Source of the DNA: Vicia villosa
Lineage: Eukaryota; Streptophyta; Magnoliopsida; Fabales; Fabaceae
Length of the DNA stretch: 64,000 nucleotides
Reading direction: 5' to 3'
Assembly (NCBI RefSeq): GCF_029867415.1
Contig: NW_026705785.1
Span: 248,001-312,000, forward strand
The position numbers and the translations under genes are program-made. Each line of letters begins with the position of its first letter. Position 1 is the first letter of the stretch. Under the pieces are notes generated by a model that was not told the origin of the DNA, ran no database searches, and was given only the letters and a program-made list of their open reading frames with translations. Below, piece by piece: positions 23,651 through 34,075 of this stretch.

Positions 23651-24464
23651 ATACGCAGTTAAAAACTTCAATATAAACCTGAAATTGGACCGAAAAATTA
23701 GAAAGTTTTCAAATTTTGAAAGGCCTAGTTATATATACTAAAGATGATGTCATAAATAGGCTTACAGTAGCCAATGATGGTTCGAGAGAAGCGGTTTGCT
23801 TATATAATTACAATAATTAAATAGAAAAAAATCTATCTTGAAAAATGAAGGAAATATTATAGAAAAATGAAAGCATCTAAAATTTTATGACATATATTTT
23901 TTTAATAAAAATAATCATTGTGATACTTAAATCAAAGGAAGTCTTATAAGGACTCTTTTCTCGTAGAAACCCTCAAATTCAATATCCTAAAATTATATTA
24001 TATTAAATAAGAAAAGTAAATCAGTAAATTTAACATTTCGATAACCTCAACTTCTTTCTTAATAGTTATGGATAAAATTCCACAAGAGAATTTTAAGGCC
24101 AAAACATTTGTCTACCTCATGAATTGTTTTTTCAAAGCGATAATCTTGTCGAGGACGAAAACAATGTTCCTTCAACAATTTTATCAATCTTGCCAACCTT
24201 TTCTTACTACAAAATCGAAGTTCACAAATCATAATTAGTATATTTTAACACAAAGTGAGTTGAGTGTAAAAATCAAAATGAATTTGAAGGAATCTAAGGA
24301 TTAAAACAAAGACTATACAAAGAACACCGAAGAAAATGTTAGGGCATATGAAAAACATCTGACATGAATACACTGATAAGAAGCACACTAGAAACAAAAG
24401 TTCAACATTTGCGATCTTATCTGACTAGCATCAGGGACATTATCCACACAGTGTTTTAAGAACA
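23651..24464. other. Non-coding; 5' LTR remnant of the Tat element at its right edge
   Basis: No gene. The last part, about 24390-24464, should be the end of the 5' LTR of the old gypsy element because the primer-binding site follows. The left boundary of that LTR cannot be recognised, and no matching 3' LTR lies in the window. Confidence 0.45.
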
Positions 24465-24547
24465 TTTAGCGCCCATCATAGGGTCTCGGTAAAACTTTCC
24501 CAGACCGCATAAAAATCATCAAGATTCACTAATCTTATAGCATTGAA

Positions 24548-25860
24548 ATGTCTTCTAGATCATCGCCTAACAAAAGTGATTCGCCTCCTCCGCCAAACAT
24601 TACACAATTATTGGTGATCGTTGAGGCTCCACGGTAGTTTAATAAGTCATTGGTGGATAGTGTTCATACACTCCAACAAAATCAGATCTAGCAGGAAAGG
24701 GAGGCAGAAGAGGAGCTTATGGATCCCCAGCCTCTTGCGAAAGTGATATAGGACGATCAAGTTCCAAAAAACTTCAAGCCACCTCCCTTGGCATGCCTCA
24801 ATGGCAAGAGTGATCCCCAGAGCCACATCATCATAATAAACAATTAGATGGCAATCATCGATGCCTCCGATTCTCTAAAATGCAAACTCATGTCGGAGAC
24901 GTTCAAAGACGTGGCTCTGTGATGGTATATAAGCATACCCAGGCTTTCAGTCGTCAGCTATCAAGACCTGACCAGGAAGATGGTACAACACTTCTCTACT
25001 AGCAAGCATAGAAAGGTATCAACAACGAGCTTGTTCAACATCTTTCAAGGATATTCCAAATTACTCCGAGAGTATTTGGCGCGATTCAACGAGGAGACCA
25101 TCAAAGTCTCCCATCAAAATTAGGAGATGTTTGTTGGAGAGTTTTAACATAACCTAAAGGTGAATCAATTCAATGAATCCTTGGAACAGAAGCCGACAAC
25201 CAGCATGGATGAGGTGATAACTAGAGCGGAATATTATATCAAAGGTGAATAGAGTAATATGGAGAAGAGATCTAGAGACGCCAAAGAGAGGACACATCCT
25301 AGAAAAGATAGAATCGGATTCAAGAAAGACTATCACAAGCTCCGGGGGAAGACAAAGTGGCAATGAAGCCTCCTCGGAGGTCATATGAAAGCCCTACCGA
25401 GAACTATACCCCACTCAACATCAAGCGCAGAGATATCCTGCGAGAATTTTATCATCTCAAACTGCTCCCAAAACCATACCATCATAAGGGAGTCAACGTC
25501 ATTTTGGGTAAATACGAGAGCGCATGGTATTCTTACAATCGGATCTGAGGTTATCACATGGAAGATTGCCATCAGCTAAAGAAAGAGATCAAAATTTTGA
25601 TCCAAAGAGGCCGTCTGCTGTATTACGTCAAAGATGCTGGCGTGCCACCAGAAAAGAGAAGCCCTCCTCGGTGATCGGTTCAAAGAATCCTTCCCCTACA
25701 AAAGGGAAAAGCCCCAAAGAGGTACGGGAAACCAGAGTGACGCGTCATAAGGTTAGCACCATATTAGGAGGTTTTACTAGCGGACGAGAAACTATCTCAG
25801 GCAAGAAAAGATATGCACGATCAGTGATGCATGTTTCTTAGAAGTTACTCTCAGATTCAG
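24548..25860 (+). pseudogene. Tat-type gag pseudogene
   Basis: From ATG 24548 the gag frame can be followed with several stops. The core retrotransposon gag domain is recognisable around 24930-25110: LPRLSVVSYQDL, VQHFSTSKHRKVSTTSLFNI, then LREYLARFNEETIKVSH, where living relatives have WY...SI.SW.DL...F...F...R......LF.I.Q...E.L..Y..RF. It ends in a charged linker (MEKRSRDAKERTHPRK) and a region of CxxH-type spacing near 25540-25600 (CGYHMEDCHQLKKEI in one frame). At least three in-frame stops (after HQN, GEF and KGE) kill it. Confidence 0.75.
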
Positions 25861-26699
25861 AAAAAAAGCTCGCTGCTATCAGTTTTTCTATAAGGGACAC
25901 AGAAGGAGTTTTGTCTCACGAAAATGACCCCATGGTCTTCAAATTACAAATCTATGATTGGAATGTAAAGTTGAAACTGATTGACTCGGGTATCTCTGCG
26001 GATATCTTGTATTGGGATGCGTTTAAGGGCATGAATATGGACCCTAGGTGATTTGTTTCCTTTCAAGGGCATTCTAGTTTGCTTTTGTTATGAATAGGTG
26101 CTGGTTCTAGGTCATGTGCTTATCATGACCATCTTTGGTATTGGAGAAATCACAAAGGGCGTCAAGGTGAGATACTTGATCATGAATGCATCTTCCTCTT
26201 ACAATATTATTATTGTGAGATTGGCGTTCAACACCCTCAAAGCTGTGTTATCGACTTTTTATTTCACCCTAAAATATCCATTGGATGATGGGTGTGTGGG
26301 CGTGATAAAGGGGGATCAGAGGAAGGCAAAAAAATGATATAAGGACATCCTAAAGCTAAAGATAAAAGCTCAGAAATATTCTCTTACGAATGAGACGCCC
26401 TTCGAGGTGAACCTCTTCGACCTTGATCCACCGGAGGTTCCAACAGAATATAGCTTGACTCCCACTGAAGAGTTAAAAAAAGGTGAAAATTGATTCCAAA
26501 TAGTTCAGACCACCCATATCAGTTCAAACCTATGCCAATAGGAATAGGCTGACATTGTCAAAATATTAAGGGAAAACTTATATCTCTTTGCATGGACCTC
26601 TGTGATATGCTCGAGATCGGCCCGAAGATAGTGTGTCATCAACTTTCCTTGGACCCGTTGCTGAAGCCATAATCCTAAAGAAAGCGAAAGAACGATGAA
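25861..26699 (+). pseudogene. Tat-type protease and linker pseudogene
   Basis: A retropepsin-like segment is visible at about 25870-26040: SFSIRDTEGVLSHENDPMVF then LKLIDSGISADILYWDAFKGM. The catalytic aspartate loop is read DSG and is followed by the family's SADILY block. Further along, 26150-26320 encodes VRYLIMNASSSYNIII and LDDGCVGVIKGDQ, the usual end of the protease domain before the RT. Frameshifts separate the pieces. Confidence 0.7.
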
Positions 26700-26912
26700 G
26701 AGAAAAGAAAGGCAGTAGCCGAAGAGGTTAAAAAGCTTTGTAGGCCAGATTCATTCGAGAGATAAAATACCTGACTCGATTATCCAACATCGTCATGGTA
26801 AAGAAGAAATCAAGGAAATGGCGCTTGTGCATGGACTTCAGTGACATGAATAAGGCTTTTCCAAAGGATCCTTATCCATTATCGTACAACGAATGTCTCA
26901 TCAACGGTGCAT
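26700..26912. repeat. Left arm of a 213-bp identical inverted repeat
   Basis: This sequence occurs inverted at 27998-28210 with no difference that I could find. It encodes the N-terminal part of reverse transcriptase on the + strand (SNIVMVKKKSRKWRLCMDFS, then DMNKAFPKDPYPLSYNE). The right arm encodes the same peptide on the minus strand. Confidence 0.95.
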
Positions 26913-27997
26913 GAGAGCACTTCGTTTAAGGACTTTATTGAGGAACTGTCTACCGACAAAATCCATTGGCAAGGTGATTCTTCAGGAACAGATGTACTTA
27001 CCTCAATCAAATATTCTACCAGCACGTGAGATTTGATAATGTTCCGTAGTGTGAACATGATATCATACTCAGATAACTCTATTCCCACGTCGCTATCCTA
27101 TCTGCTAGGTCCGGCTTCTTCAACACTTGTTTGATAGGGAAATTTGTCCTGACGACAATATGGTGTCCCTTAAAATAGTGTCTTAGATTTCTGGCTGTGA
27201 CTACTACTACAAAGGCTAAACATTCATTGTGTAATGGAGCTCGGCCCCTCGGAGAACTTTGATGAGGAAATAAATCGGCCTTTCCCCTTCTTTATTTTGT
27301 TGAACTAAAACACAACTTAAAGCTCGATCTGAGACCGCCAGATATAAGGTGAAGGGGAATTTTTCCTTAGGACAGACCAAGATTGTCAAGATTGACAAAA
27401 AGCGCTTTAATTCTACGACTGCTCTCTCACATTCCTCCGTCCATTAAAAGCTTGCTGACATTTTCAAAGTTGCAAAGAAGTTGATGGATTTATCACTTGC
27501 ACAAGACAAACAACGACACATGGCAGCTAATCTCCCAGTTAGTTCCTGAACTTCTTTTGTTGATGTTAAGATCATCATATCGATAATGGCCTGACATTTG
27601 TCGAGATTTTCCATAATTCCTCGATTTGTGAACATGAAACCGAGAAAATTCCCCTCTTCTACTCCAAAATTTCATTTATTTGGGTTAAGCCTCATGTTAA
27701 AGCTTCTTATTGACGCGAACGTCTCCTCCAAGTATTTAACGTGATCCTTCTCCTTGGGGGTTTCGACCACCGTGTCAGCAATGTATACCTTCAGGTCTCT
27801 CCCTATCAGGGAAGAGAACAATATGTTCATTAACCTTTGATAAGTAGCCCCTGTCTTTTTCAAACCAAGCGACATCACTTAATAATAATAATTACTTCTA
27901 TTTGTCATGAACACGGTCTTTGGAGCATCCATCGGGTTCTTCCGTATCTGGTTAGAGTCAGAGGAAGAATCCATGAAACTAAGAAGGCAAAACCTGA
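26913..27997 (-). pseudogene. Flipped reverse transcriptase-RNase H segment
   Basis: Read on the minus strand from 27997 downwards: continuation of reverse transcriptase (LSFMDSSSDSNQIRKNPMD, then GLKKTGATYQRLMNILFSSL). Next comes VYIADTVV at the catalytic YxDD box, where the second and third aspartates are lost. Connection motifs follow (TNRGIMENLDKCQAIIDM, EVQELTGRLAAMCRCLSC), then RNase H (LYLAVSDRALSCVLVQQN, GERPIYFLIKVLRGAELHYT). The rest of the element is on the + strand, so this block is inverted relative to gag and integrase. Several stops and frameshifts are present. The left end (about 26930-27090) is in the RNase H linker region. Confidence 0.85.
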
Positions 27998-28210
27998 ATG
28001 CACCGTTGATGAGACATTCGTTGTACGATAATGGATAAGGATCCTTTGGAAAAGCCTTATTCATGTCACTGAAGTCCATGCACAAGCGCCATTTCCTTGA
28101 TTTCTTCTTTACCATGACGATGTTGGATAATCGAGTCAGGTATTTTATCTCTCGAATGAATCTGGCCTACAAAGCTTTTTAACCTCTTCGGCTACTGCCT
28201 TTCTTTTCTC
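27998..28210. repeat. Right arm of the 213-bp identical inverted repeat
   Basis: Reverse complement of 26700-26912 over its full length. It places a second copy of the RT N-terminus on the minus strand at the head of the flipped segment. Confidence 0.95.
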
Positions 28211-28794
28211 ATTGATTTAATTTCCAAGCTAGTAATAATCAATCAGAGTAAAAGGCCCAAATTGTAGGGATGAGGTTAAGTAAAGTGGTCAGAGTTACTC
28301 ATTTGCTGGTGCAAACCGATTCTCAATTAATCACCAATCAGATTAAAGGGGAGTACCAAATGAATTTAAAGGATTCATAGAATTTAAAATAGTGAATATT
28401 CCCAGGGGGAGGGGGAACTTTAGAGCCGATCTCCTTGCATAGTTAGCCATAATGAAAGGTCCCATTTTAAATCGAACTGTGATCAAGAAACTCTGGAAAG
28501 TTCAAGCACAAAAACTGAAGAAGTTAAGATGCTAGAATATGCACGAGGATGGATTTCACCTATCATCTATTACTTAACCTAAGAGAAGCTGCTAGAAGAA
28601 GAAACAGAAGCTCGAAGGATCAAAAGGCTATTGTCTCTTACCTTATGGTAGCTCACCAAATTTATAAGATGGATAGATCATCCCCTATGCTACAATGTGT
28701 TTATGAGAAAGGAGAACATGTGAGAAATGTATGGAAGGGAGTCACATTGGTGGAAGGGAATTGTCTGGAAAAATACTCATAGTCGGTTACTATG
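28211..28794 (+). pseudogene. Archaeal-type RNase H and integrase zinc finger, 5' half
   Basis: The + strand resumes with the end of the second RNase H: LVTDSQLITNQIKGEYQ, then FKIVNIPRGE and FRADLLA. The integrase start follows: YLMVAHQIYKMDRSSPMLQC, then the HHCC-type zinc-finger block SHIGGRELSGKILIVGYY, which is cut at 28794 in the middle of the finger. The second half (NHCEKCQ) lies at 57465 onward. Frameshifts occur within the HVRNVWKG part. Confidence 0.8.
28790..28794. repeat. Target-site duplication CTATG, left copy
   Basis: CTATG immediately before the left LTR; the second copy is at 57465-57469. Five base pairs is the standard size for Ty3/gypsy integration. Confidence 0.95.
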
Positions 28795-31700
28795 TGTAAT
28801 ACGGTGAACTGACTTTTTTATTGAAATGTGCGGATAGCAAGAGTCGCCACCGACTTTTATTTTATCCAATTGGAAATGCTAAAAGAACAGGAAAATACCT
28901 TTGAAAAGATTTTGAGTTCGGGGGGTAAGTTATACAAAGGGAAGGTGTAAGGCACCCTTTGCATCCATGGTTATCCATGGGCTCTTAATTGCTTAGCTCA
29001 CTTTGTTTTTAAAATGTTTGAATTGTTTGAAAAGTAGGGTGCGAATAGGAAAACTTCGTTTAAGGACTTTAGCTTGTAAATAAGCGTAGCCTTGTTTTGA
29101 AAGTATTTAAAAAATGAGTGGGAAAAGTATTTTTGATTTGAATTTGAAAAGAGCAAGCAATTAGTAGCAACTCCCCTAAGTTTGAAAAAAATCGTTCTTT
29201 TAGCTTTTCGGACGAAAGGATCTATCCATACCATAAGAGGGCAGGAAGTCTTTCAATTGGATGTTTAAGGGTCATCGAGATATCGTTCACCATAAGACTG
29301 TCCCATGCCATAAAGAGGGCAGGTAGTCTAAGGGAAGGATAGAATAGTCATTAATCTTTTTAGGCATCATGCGAGGATACCTTAGCAATTGGGACAATCA
29401 TCATGTTTTACCGAGGCAACATCGAGGGACTAGATCTCATATGATGATTTCAATAACTTTAAAGGCAACCTTTGCTTTAGGTATCCTCGGAATCGAGGGA
29501 CTTGACTATTTAGCACACTTAGAGGCAATAGGCAACAATTAAGGCAACAGTATAAGGCAACAAGAGGGGTTACCCTAAAGGTGTGTGGGTGCACAATCAC
29601 GTGGTTAACTTCGATGACATTTATCTTATAAGTTAGTGATCTAGTTTCAGTTCGAGGTTACACTCCCTAGGGTTACTAACCACAGCAGAAAAGTAAAGCA
29701 GTTTAAATGTCCTACGCTATTACAATAAACACCTGCGGGGACGGGGGAAATTAAAAGACAGAAGAATAAGTGGAATCAATAATTAGTTTTATCATCTTGG
29801 TCTTGAGCCTTGATCTTCCTCGAACCCTTGGTCAGCTCTGAAAATTAAGAGGAAAAATAATAGGGGTGAGCGTATGTGAAATTCCTTGATATTGAAAATA
29901 AACCTCAATTTAACCTCTAGGCAAAAATTAAAACAAAAGGTAAAATAACTTAAATAAATAAAAAAAAGGAGGATCAGAACTTAGCTTTTCAATTGCCATG
30001 GCGCGTAGTCGGAAGATTTTCGATTAACCCTGAGAAAATTAAGAATGAAGAAAAGAAATAGTTAGTGCATTAACTGATCTAACCCTGACCCTAAAAGGGT
30101 TATTTAAGAAAACTTATCGTGACCCAAAATGTTTATAAGACTAAAATGCGTTAATGGACACCACCTACCTGAGGTGGGGTTTATAAATCGAGGTTAACAA
30201 ACCTAAGAATTTTAATTATAAAACATACGTACAAAATAATGATTTTTATCGTTTAAACAATTATTGGTAAATCGACAAAAAATCGAGTTTCGATAAAATA
30301 TAAACAATTATAAAACTATTTAGTAAAAACATTTTAGTAAAATAATTTAATAAGAAAAAGAAAAAAAGAAAAAGAAAATAATATAGGGAGAAAGGTTATA
30401 TAAAAAGGAAAAGAAAAAAAAACTTATGTAATTAAAAAATAAACAAATAGATTAAAAAAGAAGACTCAGCTGGGCAAGGATTCGGTGTGGCGGAATTTCT
30501 GAATGTCCATGGTAGCCATGCGCTTTAGTCCTTCAGATCAGCGTTCGTGGTGATCCAATGGTGATGCTGCGAGGGTACACGATCCTGTATGCACGTGAGG
30601 CACGCTGGATCCGAAGACTGAACACATGAGGTAATTCATAAAAATAAATTATTGGAAGCCTGGATCGAACCCATGCTCTATGGGTAACAAGCCTCTTACG
30701 CTGGCCACATGTGCTGCACAAGTTTTCATGTTAATTCATCCATCATCAAACAATAAATAAGAAGCGAATAAATAAATGGTAAATTCAAATTGAGAGTCAA
30801 AGTGGGCCCCCTTTGTTCGCTGCATCCAACCAGATTGAGAGAGAGAGTTTCATTCTTTTGACCACCCAATAGGAACGATCGCTGGGGCCACTCGTGCTTT
30901 GACTCCTCCTTGGCTTTCGTCGGACCACCACCCACGGCGGCTGGAGCCTTCTTCTCCGATAGCCCTTAAACCTGCGACCTGCAAAACAACGCAAAACGAA
31001 AAGGCAAAACAACCAGATCCAATAATTAAGACCCTGCGATTCTCATGGAACCGTTAGTTTAAGCTGAAAACATATGCAGCTAGGGGAACGAAGCTTCCTC
31101 GCTTTTGAGCCCTAACAATGGTGGCTCGAGATTCTCACGTGAAATTTCACATGTAAAAGATCAAACCTATCCTAATTTATGCCCTGAACATGAACACACT
31201 CATCAAATACGTGGGAGATGCATAAGAATTCAAAATCGAATATGAAAACCTTACCAAACCGGTGCACTTGCAAAGGCTGATTCTGGGATGCTCCAGGCTT
31301 GTGTAATGATTGGAAACCGTTCCTGATGACCTCAGTAAGAATATTATATCGCTAGGATTGATCGAATGTGGCTTCAAGAAAGCTTCTATCGTGCCCTAGT
31401 CTTATTGGTATTTTACGACTTTCCAAACCCTATTTTTTGCTAAAAATTCGTCCTTTTGAAGCTGAGTTTATTGTCCTTTTATAGAGCATGGAATTAGGGT
31501 TGAAAACTTGAAATAAATCAAAGCAAATCTTGATGTTTTAATCACAAAAAAAAAATTTGATTGAAAACATGTTGGAATCTTTCTATTTTTGGCTCTTGAT
31601 TTATTTGGTACACCTTCTCTCACGTTTCTTGGTGATCATGGGGTGATGATAAGATCTACTTGAATCTATAAAAATTAAAACCTTGATTATATATTTATTT

Positions 31701-32610
31701 TTATGATTTTATTTCACTTTATTTGAATTTAAATGATTAAAATCAAATATAAATAAAATAGTATCATAAAAATAATAATATTTGATCCATGTACTCCTTT
31801 TGGGCTCACAATCACGTGGATGCTTCAATATTTAAGGCCCATCACTCAAAAACTTGAAATTAGTCACCTTAGGTTTCATGCTTTTCTCAAAAATCGACCA
31901 ACTTGTACCGAGCATATCTCTCTCAATTTTTATTGTATGGAAGAGTTCTTGAGCTTTTTGGAAAGCTTAGAGTGTCCTCTAACCAATGCTTTTGGTCTCA
32001 TATCAAAATTATTTTCCATGCTCCTTATATATCCTTTTGAAAAAGGTGACTTTTGGTTGACTTTCGAAAAGGACCTATAATGTTTTGGTCCATATCTATC
32101 AAATGAAGCATTTTTGGACTTGGCATGTGAGAGACAAAATTGTAGAGAATCAAATTTCCTTCAAAATAAGCTTTGGATGAAAAATTTATGATGTTCCATG
32201 TGAGAGTTATGGCTGGTCAAAGTTCAGTTGACTTTCTCCTATGAAAACCCTAATTTAGAAACTTTTTGAATTGTTGATTTTTGATCTTTCCTTGATGAAC
32301 CATGATCAATTCTTGATAAAATGGTGAATGATACTTCAATATTAGGATCTTGACAAAAAATCAGGAGTTTTGACTTTACTTTGCCCACAGTTGACTTTTA
32401 GGTAAACCTAGTCGACTGTTGACTTTCTGAACATTTGAGTGATTAATCTTTTAAGCTGAGACTTGATACTTGTCATAGAGGTAATGTAATATACTTTGAG
32501 CCATATGGGATGCCTTGGAGCCATTGATTCATTGATTTTCCTTTGAACAAACCAAACCCTAGTTTCTGAGCCTTGTATAGGAGAATGTGTCTTGGAGCTT
32601 TATGTATTGA
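28795..32610 (-). mobile_element. Left (3') LTR of the outer element, start truncated
   Basis: Aligns along its length with 53612-57416 with a few dozen scattered differences and small indels, so the element is clearly older than the inner one. Relative to the right LTR, about the last 50 bp on the + strand (the TGTCATACCCC start in element sense) and the polypurine tract are missing; the sequence passes straight into a tandem array at about 32611. A TATAAAAG box in element sense is at 31476-31483. Confidence 0.85.
30650..30722 (-). other. tRNA-like segment inside the LTR
   Basis: On the minus strand this reads as a degenerate tRNA-like block, with TGTGGCCAGCGTAAGAGGC (A-box-like) followed about 20 nt later by GGTTCGATCC (close to the RNA polymerase III B box). 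The arms do not fold into a convincing complete cloverleaf, so I do not call a tRNA gene. The same block is in the other LTR at 55467-55539. It may be a SINE relic or a fossil tRNA copied into the element. Confidence 0.4.
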
Positions 32611-33112
32611 TTCGCATCTGTAGATGTCTGGAAAACCGTGCGTTAGGTCAAAGGAGGTGTCGTACGTCAGACTAAATCCAAATTGCATCCGCATATGTCT
32701 GGAAAACCGTGCGTTAGGTTGAAGGAAGAGTCGTGCGTTAGACTAAATCCAATTTGCATCCGTAGATGTCTTGAAAACCGTGCGTTAGGTCGAAGGATGA
32801 CTCGTGCGTTAGACTAAATCCAATTTGCATCCGTAGATGTCTTGAAAACCGTGCGTTAGGTCGAAGGATGAGTCGTGCGTTAGACTAAATCCAATTTGCA
32901 TCCGTAGATGTCTTGAAGGCCGTGTGTTGGGTTGAAGGATGAATCGTGCGTTAGACTAATCCAATTTGCATCCGTAGATGTCTGGAAGGCCGTGCGTTAG
33001 GCTGAAGGATGAATCGTACGTTAGACTAATCCAATTTGCATCCGTAGATGTCTGGAGAACCGTGCGTTAGGCTGAAAGATAAGTCGTGCGTTAGACTAAG
33101 CCTTTATATTTG
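32611..33112. repeat. Tandem array, about 7 units of about 70 bp
   Basis: Units begin GCATC(C/T)G(T/C)A(G/T)ATGTCT and contain CCGTGCGTTAGG(T/C) and TCGTGCGTTAGACTAA. Unit starts lie at about 32616, 32684, 32756, 32827, 32898, 32968 and 33036. The array abuts the truncated LTR. Confidence 0.92.
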
Positions 33113-34075
33113 TTGGAGATTGACCATGTCAGCACCATTCGTAGTAACTGAATTAGATCTTCGAGTGTTGACCGTTACAGAACCGTCCAAGGTTACCGCT
33201 TTTAGATTTTGAAAGTTGATCGTTATGGAACCGTCTGAGGTGTCCGCTTTATATTTTAAATGTTAATCATTACGCAACCGTCTGAGGTTTCCGCTATAGA
33301 TTTTGAAAAGTTGATTGTTTAAGGAACCGTCTGAGGTATCGACTTAAATCTGAAGGTAGATTGTTTAAGGAACCGTCCGAGGTATCGACTTAAATCTGAG
33401 GGTAGATTGTTTAAGGAACCGTCCGAGGTATCGACTTTAAATCTGAAGGTAGATCATTAAGGAACCGTCCAAGGTATCGACTTAGATCCGAAGGTAGATT
33501 ATTAAGGAACCGTCCAAGGTATCGACTTAGATCCGAAGGTAGATCATTAAGGAACCGTCCAAGGTATCGACTTAGATCCAAAGGTAGATCATTAAGGAAC
33601 CGTCCAAGGTATCGACTTAGATCCGAAGGTAGATCATTAAGGAACCGTCCAAGGTATCGACTTAGATCCGAAGGTAGATCATTAAGGAACCGTCCAAGGT
33701 ATCGACTTAGATCCGAAGGTAGATCATTAAGGAACCGTCCAAGGTATCGACTTAGATCTGAAGGTAGCTCATTAAGGAACCGTCCAAGGTATCGAATTAG
33801 ATCCAAAGGTAGATCATTAAGGAACCGTCTAAGGTATCGACTTAGATCCGAAGGTAGATCATTAAGGAACCGTCCAAGGTATCGACTTAGATCCGAAGGT
33901 AGATCATTAAGGAACCGTCCAAGGTATCGACTTAGATCCGAAGGTAGATCATTAAGGAACCGTCCAAGGTATCGACTTAGATCCGAAGGTAGATCATTAA
34001 GGAACCGTCCCAGGTATCGACTTAGATCCGAAGGTAGATCTTTAAGGAATCGTCCAAGGTATCGACTTAGATCTG
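33113..34075. repeat. Tandem array, 45-bp units (about 14 regular plus diverged ones)
   Basis: The regular part from about 33400 to 34075 repeats AAGGAACCGTCCAAGGTATC followed by GACTTAGATCCGAAGGTAGA and TCATT, 45 bp in all. Diverged longer units with ACCGTCTGAGGT(A/T)TC(C/G) cores extend back to about 33170. Because 45 is a multiple of three, the minus strand stays open through the array (33411-34187, a 15-residue repeat of the type LPSDLSRYLGRFLND). I regard that ORF as a by-product of the repeat and not a gene. Confidence 0.92.

Larger units (their letters stand above)
24465..28794 (+). mobile_element. Old Tat-lineage Ty3/gypsy retrotransposon, 5' part
   Basis: This is the outermost layer of the nested stack. 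Order along the + strand: a decayed primer-binding site (TTTAGCGCCCATCATAGGG, 24465-24483, compare the usual TTTGGCGCCCACCGTGGGG), gag from ATG 24548, protease, the start of reverse transcriptase, a flipped RT-RNase H segment, an archaeal-type second RNase H, and the zinc-finger start of integrase. The element resumes at 57465. The presence of the second RNase H (LVTDSQLITNQIKGEYQ) after RNase H is characteristic of the Tat clade. Every domain carries stops or frameshifts, so it is dead. The 3' end is outside the window, beyond the CACTA insertion. Confidence 0.85.

Noticed and set aside
24030..24230. Possible N-terminal LisH/CTLH exon of the TOPLESS-like fragment on the minus strand
   Set aside because: A weak resemblance (RFEKTIHEVDK versus KFKETVHKLEQ) without support on either side; not enough to extend the gene.
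23651..24464. Right CACTA terminus (TAGTG) matching 21654
   Set aside because: Searched for the inverse of CACTAGAAATACTC. Only a same-orientation ACACTAGAAAC at about 24387 was seen, which cannot be the opposite end.
30533..31012. ORFs in the outer LTR (30533-30721, 30726-30935, 30797-31012) and copies at 55350-55809
   Set aside because: Repeated in both LTRs with frame-breaking differences between copies and no domain.
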